64,000 bases of DNA from Chitinibacter sp. SCUT-21 (GTDB taxonomy: Bacteria; Pseudomonadota; Gammaproteobacteria; Burkholderiales; Chitinibacteraceae), in the NCBI GenBank assembly GCA_041874755.1, contig CP102611.1, positions 1 through 64,000 on the forward strand, written 5' to 3'. Shown piece after piece: positions 45,754-54,228 of this stretch; within the stretch, counting starts at the first letter, position 1, and the number at the start of each line of letters is the position of its first letter. The notes beneath the pieces were generated by a model. The model was given only the letters and a program-made list of their open reading frames with translations. It was not told the origin of the DNA and did no database searches. The position numbers and the translations under genes are program-made.

Positions 45754-46761
45754 TTAGAAGTAGTACATGCCCATGGCTTTTTTCACTTTATGCAGTGTTA
45801 ACACCGCAGTTTGACGCGCTTTGGCTGAGCCACACAGTAGCATTGATAATACTTCATCCGGATTTTTAGCTAACTCATTACGCCGTTCACGAATTGGCCC
45901 AAGCAAAGCTTGTAAAACCTCATTCAGGCGAGCTTTGATCACGCTGTCGGCTAGCCCGCCATGTTGGTATTGCGCTTTAAGTTCGGCCACTTTGACGCTA
46001 TCGCTATCAAAGGCATCTAAAAAGCTAAACACCACATTGCCTTCAATCTGCCCGGGTGAACCCACAGTGAGGTGATTGCTGTCGGTGTACATTTTGTTGA
46101 CTGCTGCGCTGATCTCATCGGCGCTGGCAGATAGTGCAATAAAATTACCCGCAGCGCGGCTCATTTTTCCTTTGCCATCAATGCCGGGCAGGCGAGTGGT
46201 GTCGGAAAGAAGGGCTTCGCATTCGTTCAGAATGTCTTCGCCGACCATGCGGTTAAAACGCCGCACTATTTCATTGGTTTGCTCGATCATTGGTAGTTGA
46301 TCTGCGCCAACTGGAATCAAGGTGCCGCGCAGGGCGGTGATGTCTGCTGCTTGGCTAACTGGGTAGCTTAAAAATCCTGCCGCAACGTCTCGTTCTTGGC
46401 CCTTGGCGCGTAATTCAGATTTTACCGTTGGATTACGTTCCAATCGCGCCACGCTAACTAGGTTCATCATGTAAAACGATAGCTCTGCGAGCTCTGGCAC
46501 CATAGACTGAATCAAAATCGTCGATTTTTTCGGGTCTATCCCTACCGCAAGGTAGTCCAAAGCAACGTCAATCACCGCTTGGCGCACCTTGCTATAGTCA
46601 CCTTGATGATCGGCGAGTGCTTGGGTATCGGCCAGGAGTAGAAATGGGTTGTGTTGCTCTTGCAGTTGTAGGCGTGTTTGTAGCGAACCTGCAAAATGAC
46701 CTAAGTGCAATGGCCCTGTGGTTCTGTCGCCGGTAACAACGACGGTAGTAGCTTGAGACAT
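45754..46761 (-). CDS. trpS: Tryptophanyl-tRNA synthetase
   Basis: A 335-residue class Ic synthetase charging tRNA-Trp. The HIGH-type motif is GPLHLGH (about 17-23) and the KMSKS-type motif is GKGKMSRAAGN (about 207). The C-terminal helical region (LSMLLCGSAKARQTAVLTLHKVKKAMGM) is usual. It has an AGGAG ribosome site at 46769-46773. Its 5' region (46769-46931) encodes a Trp-rich leader peptide and an attenuator, so expression should rise when charged tRNA-Trp is scarce. Confidence 0.96.
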   Translation of the reverse strand: MSQATTVVVTGDRTTGPLHLGHFAGSLQTRLQLQEQHNPFLLLADTQALADHQGDYSKVRQAVIDVALDYLAVGIDPKKSTILIQSMVPELAELSFYMMNLVSVARLERNPTVKSELRAKGQERDVAAGFLSYPVSQAADITALRGTLIPVGADQLPMIEQTNEIVRRFNRMVGEDILNECEALLSDTTRLPGIDGKGKMSRAAGNFIALSASADEISAAVNKMYTDSNHLTVGSPGQIEGNVVFSFLDAFDSDSVKVAELKAQYQHGGLADSVIKARLNEVLQALLGPIRERRNELAKNPDEVLSMLLCGSAKARQTAVLTLHKVKKAMGMYYF

Positions 46762-46812
46762 GGTGCTGCTCCTAAACTTGGATTTTGGAGCCGCCGGATG
46801 GGGTGGGGAAAT

Positions 46813-46887
46813 AAAAAAAACCTGTCACCGTATCCGGCGGCAGGTTTTGTTAGAACGAACAAACCCAGTGCCGCCTAAGGGCGCCAC
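46813..46887 (-). promoter_or_regulatory. Ribosome-mediated transcription attenuator of trpS
   Basis: Read on the minus strand, four segments can form exclusive pairs. Segment 1 (46880-46887, GTGGCGCC, over the Trp codons) pairs with segment 2 (46868-46875, GGCGGCAC). Segment 2 extended (46861-46875) instead pairs with segment 3 (46835-46848) as GGCGGC/GCCGCC plus GG-TTT/AAA-CC, the antiterminator. Segment 3 with segment 4 gives a terminator: AAAACCTG (46841-46848) with CAGGTTTT (46817-46824), an inner CGCCG/CGGTG and a GATA loop, followed by eight U (46813-46820). A ribosome stalled at the Trp codons would free segment 2 and allow read-through. Confidence 0.85.
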
Positions 46888-46931
46888 CAGTAGTAATACG
46901 CAACAGAATGGGTTTGGATATTCGGGTTCAT
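46875..46931 (-). CDS. trpS leader peptide (18 residues, tandem Trp)
   Basis: The reading frame from ATG (46929-46931) to TAG (46875-46877) encodes MNPNIQTHSVAYYYWWRP. Two adjacent Trp codons (46884-46889) are preceded by three Tyr codons and sit immediately before a stop that overlaps attenuator segment 2. This is the geometry of trp/phe-type leaders. There is no clear Shine-Dalgarno; the predicted transcript start coincides with the ATG, so initiation may be leaderless. The frame is open upstream as well. Confidence 0.85.
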   Translation of the reverse strand: MNPNIQTHSVAYYYWWRP

Positions 46932-46937
46932 GGCTAC

Positions 46938-46967
46938 ATAGTCGCAGTAGTTGCTCAAATGCGTCAA
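46938..46967 (-). promoter_or_regulatory. Predicted promoter of trpS leader
   Basis: TTGACG (46962-46967, minus), an 18-nt spacer and GACTAT (46938-46943), preceded by TGC (extended -10). Position 7 downstream of the -10 box is 46931, the A of the leader ATG. Confidence 0.55.
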
Positions 46968-46978
46968 GCACAAAATAC

Positions 46979-46994
46979 CTAGGGAAAACCCTAG
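46979..46994. repeat. CTAGGG...CCCTAG palindrome upstream of the trpS promoter
   Basis: CTAGGG (46979-46984) and CCCTAG (46989-46994) are separated by AAAA, about 11 nt upstream of the predicted -35. It could be an operator or a weak hairpin. Confidence 0.35.
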
Positions 46995-47141
46995 TGGGTG
47001 CATTGGGTGGGTGTATCTACAAACCCATTATTTATAAATCGCTTTGTGTTTATACGGCATGCGAGTATCTATTGGGCTTGGTGCAGGGCAAATTCAAAAG
47101 AGCACATATCAGGAATGTAGCAAAAAAATATCACCAAACCC

Positions 47142-47168
47142 TAAAGTTCCCGCCGGCATAACCGAAAA
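47142..47168 (+). promoter_or_regulatory. Sigma-28 (FliA) flagellin promoter
   Basis: TAAAGTTC (47142-47149), an 11-nt spacer and ACCGAAAA (47161-47168) match the consensus TAAAGTTT-N11-GCCGATAA at 13 of 16 positions. It is about 70 nt upstream of fliC. Confidence 0.75.
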
Positions 47169-47237
47169 GGGGAATGTAGGCGGCGCAAATGATGCGAACC
47201 GCTGAAGCGAAATAAAAATTCTTCAAGGAGCATCATC

Positions 47238-49907
47238 ATGGCACAAGTCATTAACACCAACGTTGCGTCGCTCAATGCCCAACGCAATTTGAATATGTCG
47301 CAATCTTCTTTGGCGACTTCATTAAACCGCTTGTCTTCTGGTTTGCGCATCAATAGCGCCAAAGACGATGCGGCCGGTTTGGCGATTTCGGATCGGATGA
47401 CCAGCCAAGTACGAGGCTTAAGCCAAGCGGTGCGCAATGCCAACGATGGTATTTCATTGGCGCAAACGGCTGAAGGTGCCTTGCAAGAATCAGGAAATAT
47501 TTTGCAGCGCGTGCGTGAGCTGGCGGTGCAGTCATCCAATGCGACCAATTCGCAACAAGATCGTTTGGCTTTGCAAGCTGAGGTGAATCAACTGGTTTCC
47601 GATTTGAATCGTATTTCAGATTCAACTAACTTCAACGGGCAAAAACTGCTTGATGGTAATTTTGTGTCGCAAGCCTTCCAAGTGGGGGCTAATGCCAATG
47701 ATACGATTAATGTAAATGTATCGGCTGCATCAGGTAATACACTCGGCATCAATAAATTAGATACTAATAATAATAAAGGGATTGAGGCAGCTACCAGTCG
47801 CGATTATTACAAAACCGATGGTGGCGTAATGGGGACAGTTGTTGCTGGGGCTGCTGATGCTACGGCTGCTGCAAATACCGTGGCAGCTCAAACTATTAAG
47901 TTCAGAAATCCAGAGGGTACTCAGGTCGGTTCAGATGTAACTCTGGCGGGTACTGAATCTGCAAAGGCAATTGCCGATGCGATCAATTCTTCTGGAGCAG
48001 GGGTGACTGCCTACGCAACCAATGAACTTCGTCTTGCTGCGCCCGGCGTTACAGAAGGGAAAACCTCGCAATATGCTGGCGATTTTGTTCGTGTGGCAAT
48101 TGATGGGCAAACAGTGCAATATGAGGTTGCCGAAACCCAAGAGAGTACGGCAAATAACTTGCGTGCAGCAATAAACGCTAATAGCACATTGGCAGGAACG
48201 CTATCGGTTGGTTATGATGCCACAAGCAACGAAATTGTTGTGTCAAATTCAGATGGTGATGACATTACCTTTGCTGATTTTGATGTAATTGATACAACTC
48301 GGGCCTCGTTCTCAATTAGTGCTGACTTGGCCGATGGCGATACAGCTGAGTTTACAGTGGGTGGTAAAACTTATTCATTGACTAATTCTACCGGGGCTGC
48401 CGTATCTAACGAAGATGTTGTTGCTGATATGTACAACGTACTTAAGGGTGGTCAAAGTGGCTTGGGTGCAACAGTTTCTGGTACGTTGGCAACTGATTAT
48501 CAATTTCAGTATTCTGAGGGCGGTAGTACGATCAATATTTCCCGCGTACCAACTGCTGCAGGTGCAACTCAAACGATTGTCGTCGCCGATACCGCTGCAA
48601 ATGATTTAGCCGCAACAATGGCAGCAGGAGCGGGAACTGGTGCTCCTAGTGTTACAGCTTTTACCGCGGGCGGTGTGCAGACTTCAACGACGACAGTAAC
48701 TGATGATGCTAGTACCATATCTGTGCGTGGTCTGCGTGGTTCCGCGGCAGCACTTACAGAAGCTGCGGGTACTGACTCTACGCGTGCGATAGGTACTGTT
48801 GAGTTATTGATGCCAGATGCTTATTCCGTAAGTTCAAGCGTGGGTTCTGCTACTAGTCTTTTTAATGCAGGAGCAAATACAGCAGCGCAAAAAGTCGCTT
48901 CGGTCGGTAATGAGGGCGCCAATAATGTAAAAGCTCAGACCCTTAGCATGACTGGCTTGAATTCGAATCCAGTGACCTTTGATGTGGCTGCTGGTGCATC
49001 GGCTAAAACCATTGCTGCACAAGTGAATGCACGCGTCGATCAGACTGGTATTTCAGCTACTGCCCGTACACAAGTAACCTTGTCTGAGTTGAGTACCTCT
49101 CATAATGGTGGCGTATTGTCGTTCGCTTTAAATGGCTCTAATAGCACTGCGGTGAATATTTCTGCGCAGACTTCATCGAGCGATTTAACTTCACTAGCCA
49201 AAGCTATTAACGATAAAACCAGCCAAACTGGCGTTACTGCTACACTGAACAAAGACAAAAATGCGCTGGTATTAACAAGCGCAACTGGTGATGATATTCG
49301 TATCAGTAATTTCAACAGCTCAAGTGCAGTTGATAATGGTCAGACTTCTGCTGCTGTAACAGTTTCTATGAAAGTGCAGGGGGGGGTAGAAGGTGCCTTT
49401 GTGGGTAACCAAGTATCATTATACGATGGTGGCTTATTGGGGAATGTGCCATCAGCAAAAGAAACTGTGATTGGTGGTAATGTCGACTTTAAATCAACAG
49501 CTGCATATTTTAGTGTTAGTTCAAATCTAGCAGCGAAAGAAGGTGGTTTGTTTGCTGGTGCTGCTAATGATTTACAAGCTAGCGTGTTGCAAAAAGTAAA
49601 TTCAATTGATATTAGCTCGGTAGCAGGTGCGACGGCAGCGATTGACATTGCGGATGGCGCATTAGGGCAGGTGAATAGCATTCGTGCTGATTTGGGTGCG
49701 ATTCAAAACCGCTTTGAATCGACAATTTCAAATCTTTCTACTTCGGTAGAGAACCTCTCTGCAGCACGTAGCCGGATTCGTGATGCAGACTTTGCCCAAG
49801 AGACAGCTAATTTAACTCGCTCGCAAGTGTTGCAACAGGCCGGCACAGCAATGTTGGCGCAAGCTAACGCACTGCCAAATCAGGTGTTGAGCTTGTTGCG
49901 CGGCTAA
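47238..49907 (+). CDS. fliC: Flagellin with enlarged central domain
   Basis: An 889-residue filament protein. The N-terminal D0/D1 (about 1-170) has [35 protein letters not shown] and the C-terminal D1/D0 (about 800-889) has [35 protein letters not shown] and a terminal NQVLSLLRG. The middle (about 210-760) is very long and Ser/Thr/Ala-rich; it contains several beta-rich flagellin IN-type modules. An eight-G tract at 49379-49386 lies in frame at about residue 714. AAGGAG (47224-47229) gives a strong start. The gene leads fliC-flaG-fliD-fliS. Confidence 0.96.
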   Translation: MAQVINTNVASLNAQRNLNMSQSSLATSLNRLSSGLRINSAKDDAAGLAISDRMTSQVRGLSQAVRNANDGISLAQTAEGALQESGNILQRVRELAVQSSNATNSQQDRLALQAEVNQLVSDLNRISDSTNFNGQKLLDGNFVSQAFQVGANANDTINVNVSAASGNTLGINKLDTNNNKGIEAATSRDYYKTDGGVMGTVVAGAADATAAANTVAAQTIKFRNPEGTQVGSDVTLAGTESAKAIADAINSSGAGVTAYATNELRLAAPGVTEGKTSQYAGDFVRVAIDGQTVQYEVAETQESTANNLRAAINANSTLAGTLSVGYDATSNEIVVSNSDGDDITFADFDVIDTTRASFSISADLADGDTAEFTVGGKTYSLTNSTGAAVSNEDVVADMYNVLKGGQSGLGATVSGTLATDYQFQYSEGGSTINISRVPTAAGATQTIVVADTAANDLAATMAAGAGTGAPSVTAFTAGGVQTSTTTVTDDASTISVRGLRGSAAALTEAAGTDSTRAIGTVELLMPDAYSVSSSVGSATSLFNAGANTAAQKVASVGNEGANNVKAQTLSMTGLNSNPVTFDVAAGASAKTIAAQVNARVDQTGISATARTQVTLSELSTSHNGGVLSFALNGSNSTAVNISAQTSSSDLTSLAKAINDKTSQTGVTATLNKDKNALVLTSATGDDIRISNFNSSSAVDNGQTSAAVTVSMKVQGGVEGAFVGNQVSLYDGGLLGNVPSAKETVIGGNVDFKSTAAYFSVSSNLAAKEGGLFAGAANDLQASVLQKVNSIDISSVAGATAAIDIADGALGQVNSIRADLGAIQNRFESTISNLSTSVENLSAARSRIRDADFAQETANLTRSQVLQQAGTAMLAQANALPNQVLSLLRG

Positions 49908-49935
49908 TACAGCTTCTTGAATATGATGTAAACTG

Positions 49936-49970
49936 AACCCTGACTGGCACTTAACAGCCCGTCAGGGTTT
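49936..49970 (+). terminator. Hairpin between fliC and flaG
   Basis: AACCCTGAC (49936-49944) pairs with GTCAGGGTT (49961-49969) around a 16-nt loop. The T tract is minimal (TTTG), so it may only partially terminate, giving high flagellin mRNA relative to fliD. Confidence 0.55.
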
Positions 49971-49987
49971 GTCACAAGGAGGCTATC

Positions 49988-50344
49988 ATGCAAGTTCAAA
50001 ACGTGAATGCTGCCAATTCGGTGGCGCCGATCAAAGACGCGATTCGTTCTGAGCAAAGGGCGGATTCAACGACGGTCGCTCAAGTGCAGTCAAGAGCGAT
50101 AGAGTCGGTTGGTGAGCAGTCCGCAGAAACTATTCGTAGTGCGCTAGAACGAGTTAATGAAATTGCTAAAACACTCAAAACTGGGCTTGAATTTACAATT
50201 GATGATGATACAAAAATCCAGATTGTAAAGGTGACGGATATTGAGTCAAAAGACGTAATTCGGCAAATCCCTACCGAAGAGGTGGTTAGAATATCAAAAG
50301 CAATTGATCAGCTGAAAGGTTTGTTGCTGAGTGAAAAAGCATAA
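49988..50344 (+). CDS. flaG: Flagellar protein FlaG
   Basis: A 118-residue FlaG-family protein. The C-terminal half (ALERVNEIAKTLKTGLEFTIDDDTKIQIVKVTDIESKDVIRQIPTEEVVRISKAI) is the diagnostic domain, preceded by a variable polar N-terminus. FlaG influences filament length in polarly flagellated bacteria. It is between fliC and fliD as usual. Confidence 0.92.
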   Translation: MQVQNVNAANSVAPIKDAIRSEQRADSTTVAQVQSRAIESVGEQSAETIRSALERVNEIAKTLKTGLEFTIDDDTKIQIVKVTDIESKDVIRQIPTEEVVRISKAIDQLKGLLLSEKA

Positions 50345-50356
50345 GGAGAATTGATT

Positions 50357-51874
50357 ATGCCTGGAATTACAGCTTCTGGAATTGGTTCGGGTTTAGATGT
50401 GCAAGGTATTGTATCTAAACTGGTTGAGGTCGAAAAAGAACCTTTGAAGGTGTTGGATAAGAAAGAGCTGGGAATTCAGGCGACGATTTCTGCTGTGGGA
50501 ACAGTTAAAAGTGGTTTATCTGCGCTGCAGACTGCATTGGCAGGTCTTTTGGATATAAATAATTTTACAGGTATTAAAAGTAATTCCTCAGCAACGGATG
50601 TATTAACTGCTCAGGTTGGAAATGCTGCCGATCCAGGAATTTATTCCATTGATGTTTTGCAGTTGGCAGCAAGTCAACGTGTAACTAGCAAGGTGGGAGT
50701 TTTTACTGGAGACTCACAAGTTTTGGCTAACGTGGCAGATGTTGCAGGTGGTGTAGCTAAAATTAAATTGGAATTTGGAGCTGTTGATGGTTCGAATTTT
50801 AATTTAAATAGTGATAAAAATCCAGTTGAAATTTCGGTGAGCCCAAAATCAGGTGCGTCGACGATAACATTGGCTGATGTTAAAGATGCGATCAATAATT
50901 CTAAATCAGGTATTGGTGCCACAATTGTTCAAGATACACCTGGATCAGCACGTTTAGTGATTAATGCGGGTGATGGTGGTGCTAAAAATGCATTTAAACT
51001 GTCGATTGTGAATGGTGCCGGTACTCAAATAGATAAATTGGCCTATGACCCAACGAATGCATCAGATCCGAATTTTTCAGTGCTTAATAATGAATATGCG
51101 CGAGATGCAAAATTTAAATTGAATGGTGTCGAAATTAATCGGCCAACAAACAGTATTTCTGATGCACTAAAAGGTGTAACGATTGATCTTTGGAAGTCTT
51201 CGTTATCCGACCCTGCTGATTTGAATTCCCAGTCTAAGACTGTACGACTAGAGGTGCGTCGTGATTCGCTTGGGGCAGAAAAAGCTATTGAGGGGTTCGT
51301 TAAATCCTATAATGAGCTGCGCAATCAAGTGGTTGAGTTGACTAAATATGATGCGAAAACTGGAAAAGGTGCCATTTTACAAGGAGAAAATTCAATTCAG
51401 GTTGTTATGAATCAACTAAGGCAAGATATTACTTCCAATTTTCCGGATGGAACAGGTCAAAGTTTTAATTCTTTAGGGGTTTCTTTTGATCGCTATGGTG
51501 CAATGATCTTTGCGAAAGAAAAATTTACTGCAGCTTTGAAGGTTGATCCTGCCAACGTGGCTAGCTCACTTGGAGCATATGATAAAAAACTTCCTCCTCC
51601 TGAGTCGGCGAAGAATGGGATTGCCTTTAAAATTAATGCATCGATAACTCAGTTAGTCGATAAGGGTGGGGTAATTGGAACTTACCTTCAGTCTCTAGAT
51701 TCAAAAGTTAAAAGCATCAATCAGCAGCGTGTTTCTATTAATCAAACAGTTGAACAAGCTCAGGCTCGTTACTTGAAGCAATTTAACGCACTAGATTTGG
51801 CTGTTGCCAAAATGCGAAGTACCGGTGATTTTTTAACATCTCAATTGGCTGCTCTTAAAGCTAATAATAATTGA
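50357..51874 (+). CDS. fliD: Flagellar filament cap protein FliD (HAP2)
   Basis: A 505-residue filament cap. The N-terminal HAP2_N is GITASGIGSGLDVQGIVSKLVEVEKEPLKVL, and the C-terminal HAP2_C has IEGFVKSYNELRNQVVELTKYD, then GVIGTYLQSLDSKVKSINQQR and a coiled-coil end (RYLKQFNALDLAVAKMRSTGDFLTSQL). ATG 50357 with AAGGAG at 50343-50348 is preferred to the in-frame TTG 50351. Base composition is lower in GC than upstream core genes. Confidence 0.95.
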   Translation: MPGITASGIGSGLDVQGIVSKLVEVEKEPLKVLDKKELGIQATISAVGTVKSGLSALQTALAGLLDINNFTGIKSNSSATDVLTAQVGNAADPGIYSIDVLQLAASQRVTSKVGVFTGDSQVLANVADVAGGVAKIKLEFGAVDGSNFNLNSDKNPVEISVSPKSGASTITLADVKDAINNSKSGIGATIVQDTPGSARLVINAGDGGAKNAFKLSIVNGAGTQIDKLAYDPTNASDPNFSVLNNEYARDAKFKLNGVEINRPTNSISDALKGVTIDLWKSSLSDPADLNSQSKTVRLEVRRDSLGAEKAIEGFVKSYNELRNQVVELTKYDAKTGKGAILQGENSIQVVMNQLRQDITSNFPDGTGQSFNSLGVSFDRYGAMIFAKEKFTAALKVDPANVASSLGAYDKKLPPPESAKNGIAFKINASITQLVDKGGVIGTYLQSLDSKVKSINQQRVSINQTVEQAQARYLKQFNALDLAVAKMRSTGDFLTSQLAALKANNN

Positions 51875-51884
51875 AGGGCGTTTT

Positions 51885-52328
51885 ATGTCTAATAATGTTA
51901 GAAAAGCATTAAGTGCATATCAGAAAAATACAGTAGATGTGGCAATTGCCGCTGCTACACCTCATCAATTAATTGTGATGTTATTTGATGGTGCTATGGC
52001 CGCAATATCACAGGCAAAAATAAATCTTGAGAACGGTGATGTTCGAAATAAAGGGTTGATGGTAGGTAAGGCTGTATCAATTATTGAGGAAGGTTTAAAG
52101 GGGGCGCTGGATAAAACGGTAGGGGGAGAACTAACTCAGTCACTCGACGATTTGTATGAATACATGCTTTACAAGTTGCTTCAAGCAAATTTCTATAATC
52201 GAGTTACAGATTTGGAAGAAGTGTACGGATTGTTGGTGGGGTTGAGGGAGAGTTGGGTTTCTATTGGAGCAAAACAGGAGTTGTCTAATAGTGAAAGTCA
52301 GCCAGCTATTCTTTCGAGTAAGGTGTAA
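51885..52328 (+). CDS. fliS: Flagellar export chaperone FliS
   Basis: A 147-residue flagellin-specific chaperone. Features are LSAYQKNTVDVAIAAATPHQLIVMLFDGAMAAISQAKINLE and VSIIEEGLKGALDKTVGGELTQSLDDLYEYMLYKLLQANF. It binds the FliC C-terminus before export. It is 10 nt after fliD and 3 nt before the FliT-like gene. Confidence 0.95.
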   Translation: MSNNVRKALSAYQKNTVDVAIAAATPHQLIVMLFDGAMAAISQAKINLENGDVRNKGLMVGKAVSIIEEGLKGALDKTVGGELTQSLDDLYEYMLYKLLQANFYNRVTDLEEVYGLLVGLRESWVSIGAKQELSNSESQPAILSSKV

Positions 52329-52331
52329 TTG

Positions 52332-52649
52332 ATGCCTAGAAGTAGTGGTGAGTCTGAAAAGATTTTGGCTGATTATAACACGTTATTTGCCGAGTTGCTA
52401 AAGGTGCTTGAAGAAGAAGATTATGAGAGATCAATTGTGATATTGAGTCAAATTGATGATCTGATAATTTCTCTTGTCGAACTGTGTAAAAAAGAATCGT
52501 CAAGCGATGAACAACTTTTTATTATGCAGTTGCAAAAATTGTTCATGTTGCATCAAAAGAATACATCCCGTATAGAGGTGTGGCGTGTTGAAGTTGAAAA
52601 AATGCTGCGTGGCATGAATAATAGAATTAAGCTTTATAAAAGCTATTAA
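52332..52649 (+). CDS. FliT-like flagellar chaperone
   Basis: A 105-residue helical, charged protein (YNTLFAELLKVLEEEDYERSIVILSQIDDLIISLVELCKK, then LQKLFMLHQKNTSRIEVWRVEVEKML) in the usual place of fliT after fliS. Sequence conservation in FliT is low, so the assignment rests partly on position. ATG 52332 follows AAGGTG at 52319-52324. Confidence 0.65.
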   Translation: MPRSSGESEKILADYNTLFAELLKVLEEEDYERSIVILSQIDDLIISLVELCKKESSSDEQLFIMQLQKLFMLHQKNTSRIEVWRVEVEKMLRGMNNRIKLYKSY

Positions 52650-52678
52650 TTTAGCTCTTGTGTGATCAAGGCGTGAAA

Positions 52679-53080
52679 ATGATTGTCGTTTCGTTGTGGA
52701 ATTTGATTATTATATTTTTGTTTTTGGTAATTGCTTATGCATTGAACGTATCTTTTATTTATTTTCGAATGAAGCAAAATGATCGTGGAAGTATTGATGA
52801 AATTCTTCAACATATAAATGATCTCCAGCGGCAGCTGTTGGAGGTGGTTAAAAAAATTGAAGCGGTAAAAGGACTTGAATTAAATTCCATATGTGAAGAC
52901 GATGCTGAACGGGGGGGGGGTAAAATTGGTGGGCGTGACGAATTTGAAAATACTTATGCACGTGCCATAGTCCTAGCGCAACAAGGATTTAGCCCCGAAG
53001 ACTTAATAGTTGATTGCGGGCTTTCACGTGCAGAAGCTGAATTAATTGTTACCATTTACCGTGGTGCCTATAAGGGGTAA
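52679..53080 (+). CDS. DUF2802-like membrane protein with poly-G tract
   Basis: A 133-residue protein: one N-terminal transmembrane helix (about 5-27), a coiled-coil stretch (about 40-60), and a C-terminal helix-turn-helix-like end (ARAIVLAQQGFSPEDLIVDCGLSRAEAELIVTIYRG) as in DUF2802 proteins found in flagellar loci. A run of ten G (52911-52920) codes for the Gly residues just before the C-terminal domain; in this sequence the frame is intact. One inserted or lost G would end translation quickly. ATG 52679 follows AAGG at 52668-52671. Confidence 0.72.
   Translation: MIVVSLWNLIIIFLFLVIAYALNVSFIYFRMKQNDRGSIDEILQHINDLQRQLLEVVKKIEAVKGLELNSICEDDAERGGGKIGGRDEFENTYARAIVLAQQGFSPEDLIVDCGLSRAEAELIVTIYRGAYKG
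52911..52920 (+). repeat. Poly-G tract (10 G) within the DUF2802-like gene
   Basis: A homopolymer of ten G. With 11 G the next codon is TAA; with 9 G the frame ends at TAG 52968-52970. Both changes would remove the C-terminal domain. Confidence 0.9.
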
Positions 53081-53082
53081 TT

Positions 53083-54228
53083 GTGTTACCCGGCAATACT
53101 TCAAATACCCTCGTTGGTAATTTTGTCCGCGCCCAACAAGGGGTGCTTGAGACTGTTCGAGTATCCCCAGATGATTTGCGCTTAACAGTGGGTGAAAAAG
53201 TTCAGGCGCTCGTTACTAATCAACTCAATAATGGCCGCTTCGCCGTTCTAATCAAAGATCAGCTTCTTGATTTAAATCTTCCTCGTAATACGCAACCTGG
53301 GGAGCAGCTTGAGCTCACTGTGCTTAGCAAAGATCCGCAGTTAACGTTTCGGCTTAACGCAAACGTTTCTCAGCAAGCTCAATCTCCAACAAATCTGCAA
53401 AATAAAGATGCCAATGTAGCGTTGAGTAAAGCGGCCTCCATGATCGGCAGCTTGCTTGAGCAAGACTCACCTGTAGCAGAGCTAAAAAACACGCAGCCTT
53501 TATTTGCTGGCAAACCCGATACTGCTCAATTAGCAGGGCAGCTTGCTAGCCGCTTGGCGCAAAGCGGCCTGTTTTATGAATCGCATCAGGCTGAATGGGT
53601 TGGCGGTGATAGATCTCTACATTCTTTACTGAAAGAGCCACAAGCCGCACTATCACCAACACAGTTAAAGACTGTGGATCAAAGCACCAAATTGCCAACA
53701 GAAAATCAAACGACCAAGCAATTAGACGCTGACTCAAATCAATCTAACGCTAAGTTAGAAATGCCTGTTTCAGATAAGGTAGCAATGCCTGAACGTCGTG
53801 AATTTTTAGGAAAAGTAGGGCTTGAAAACAGTAATACTCAGCAGGTATTGGATGATGCAGGCTTAAAGCAGATTGTGCGCCAGCAGCTTGATTTGCTAGA
53901 AAACAAACCGCTGGTTTGGCAGGGGCAGGCTTGGCCTGGGCAGGCATTGCGCTGGGAGATGGAGCTAGAGAACGAGCGCCAAAATGATAGTGAGGGCGGG
54001 GCAGAATCGCAACGCTGGCAAACACGGCTCAATCTTGATTTGCCTACACTAGGTGAGCTGGGTGTTGTCGCGCAATTGCAAGCAGGGCAATTGAGCTTGC
54101 GATTTAATGCTAAGAGTGAGGCAACGCTAGCGCTATTAAAACAGCAACAGCCTGAATTGTATCGCCGCTTTGAAGCGGCGGGTTTAACGCTGGTTTCGTC
54201 GCAAGTTGAGCACAATGATGAAACCTAA
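53083..54228 (+). CDS. FliK-like flagellar hook-length control protein
   Basis: A 381-residue protein with a Gln/Asn/Ser-rich low-complexity middle and a C-terminal domain like FliK's Flg_hook (about 265-378: WQGQAWPGQALRWEMELENE, TRLNLDLPTLGELGVVAQLQAGQLSLRF and EATLALLKQQQPELYRRFEAAGLTL). FliK measures hook length and switches export specificity with FlhB. The start is GTG 53083 with AAGGGG at 53072-53077. It overlaps the FlhB-like gene downstream by 14 nt. Confidence 0.72.
   Translation: MLPGNTSNTLVGNFVRAQQGVLETVRVSPDDLRLTVGEKVQALVTNQLNNGRFAVLIKDQLLDLNLPRNTQPGEQLELTVLSKDPQLTFRLNANVSQQAQSPTNLQNKDANVALSKAASMIGSLLEQDSPVAELKNTQPLFAGKPDTAQLAGQLASRLAQSGLFYESHQAEWVGGDRSLHSLLKEPQAALSPTQLKTVDQSTKLPTENQTTKQLDADSNQSNAKLEMPVSDKVAMPERREFLGKVGLENSNTQQVLDDAGLKQIVRQQLDLLENKPLVWQGQAWPGQALRWEMELENERQNDSEGGAESQRWQTRLNLDLPTLGELGVVAQLQAGQLSLRFNAKSEATLALLKQQQPELYRRFEAAGLTLVSSQVEHNDET

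Noticed and set aside
46762..46931. T-box riboswitch in front of trpS
   Set aside because: No T-box sequence or specifier-loop architecture is visible. The Trp-codon leader peptide and three-way hairpins explain the region better.
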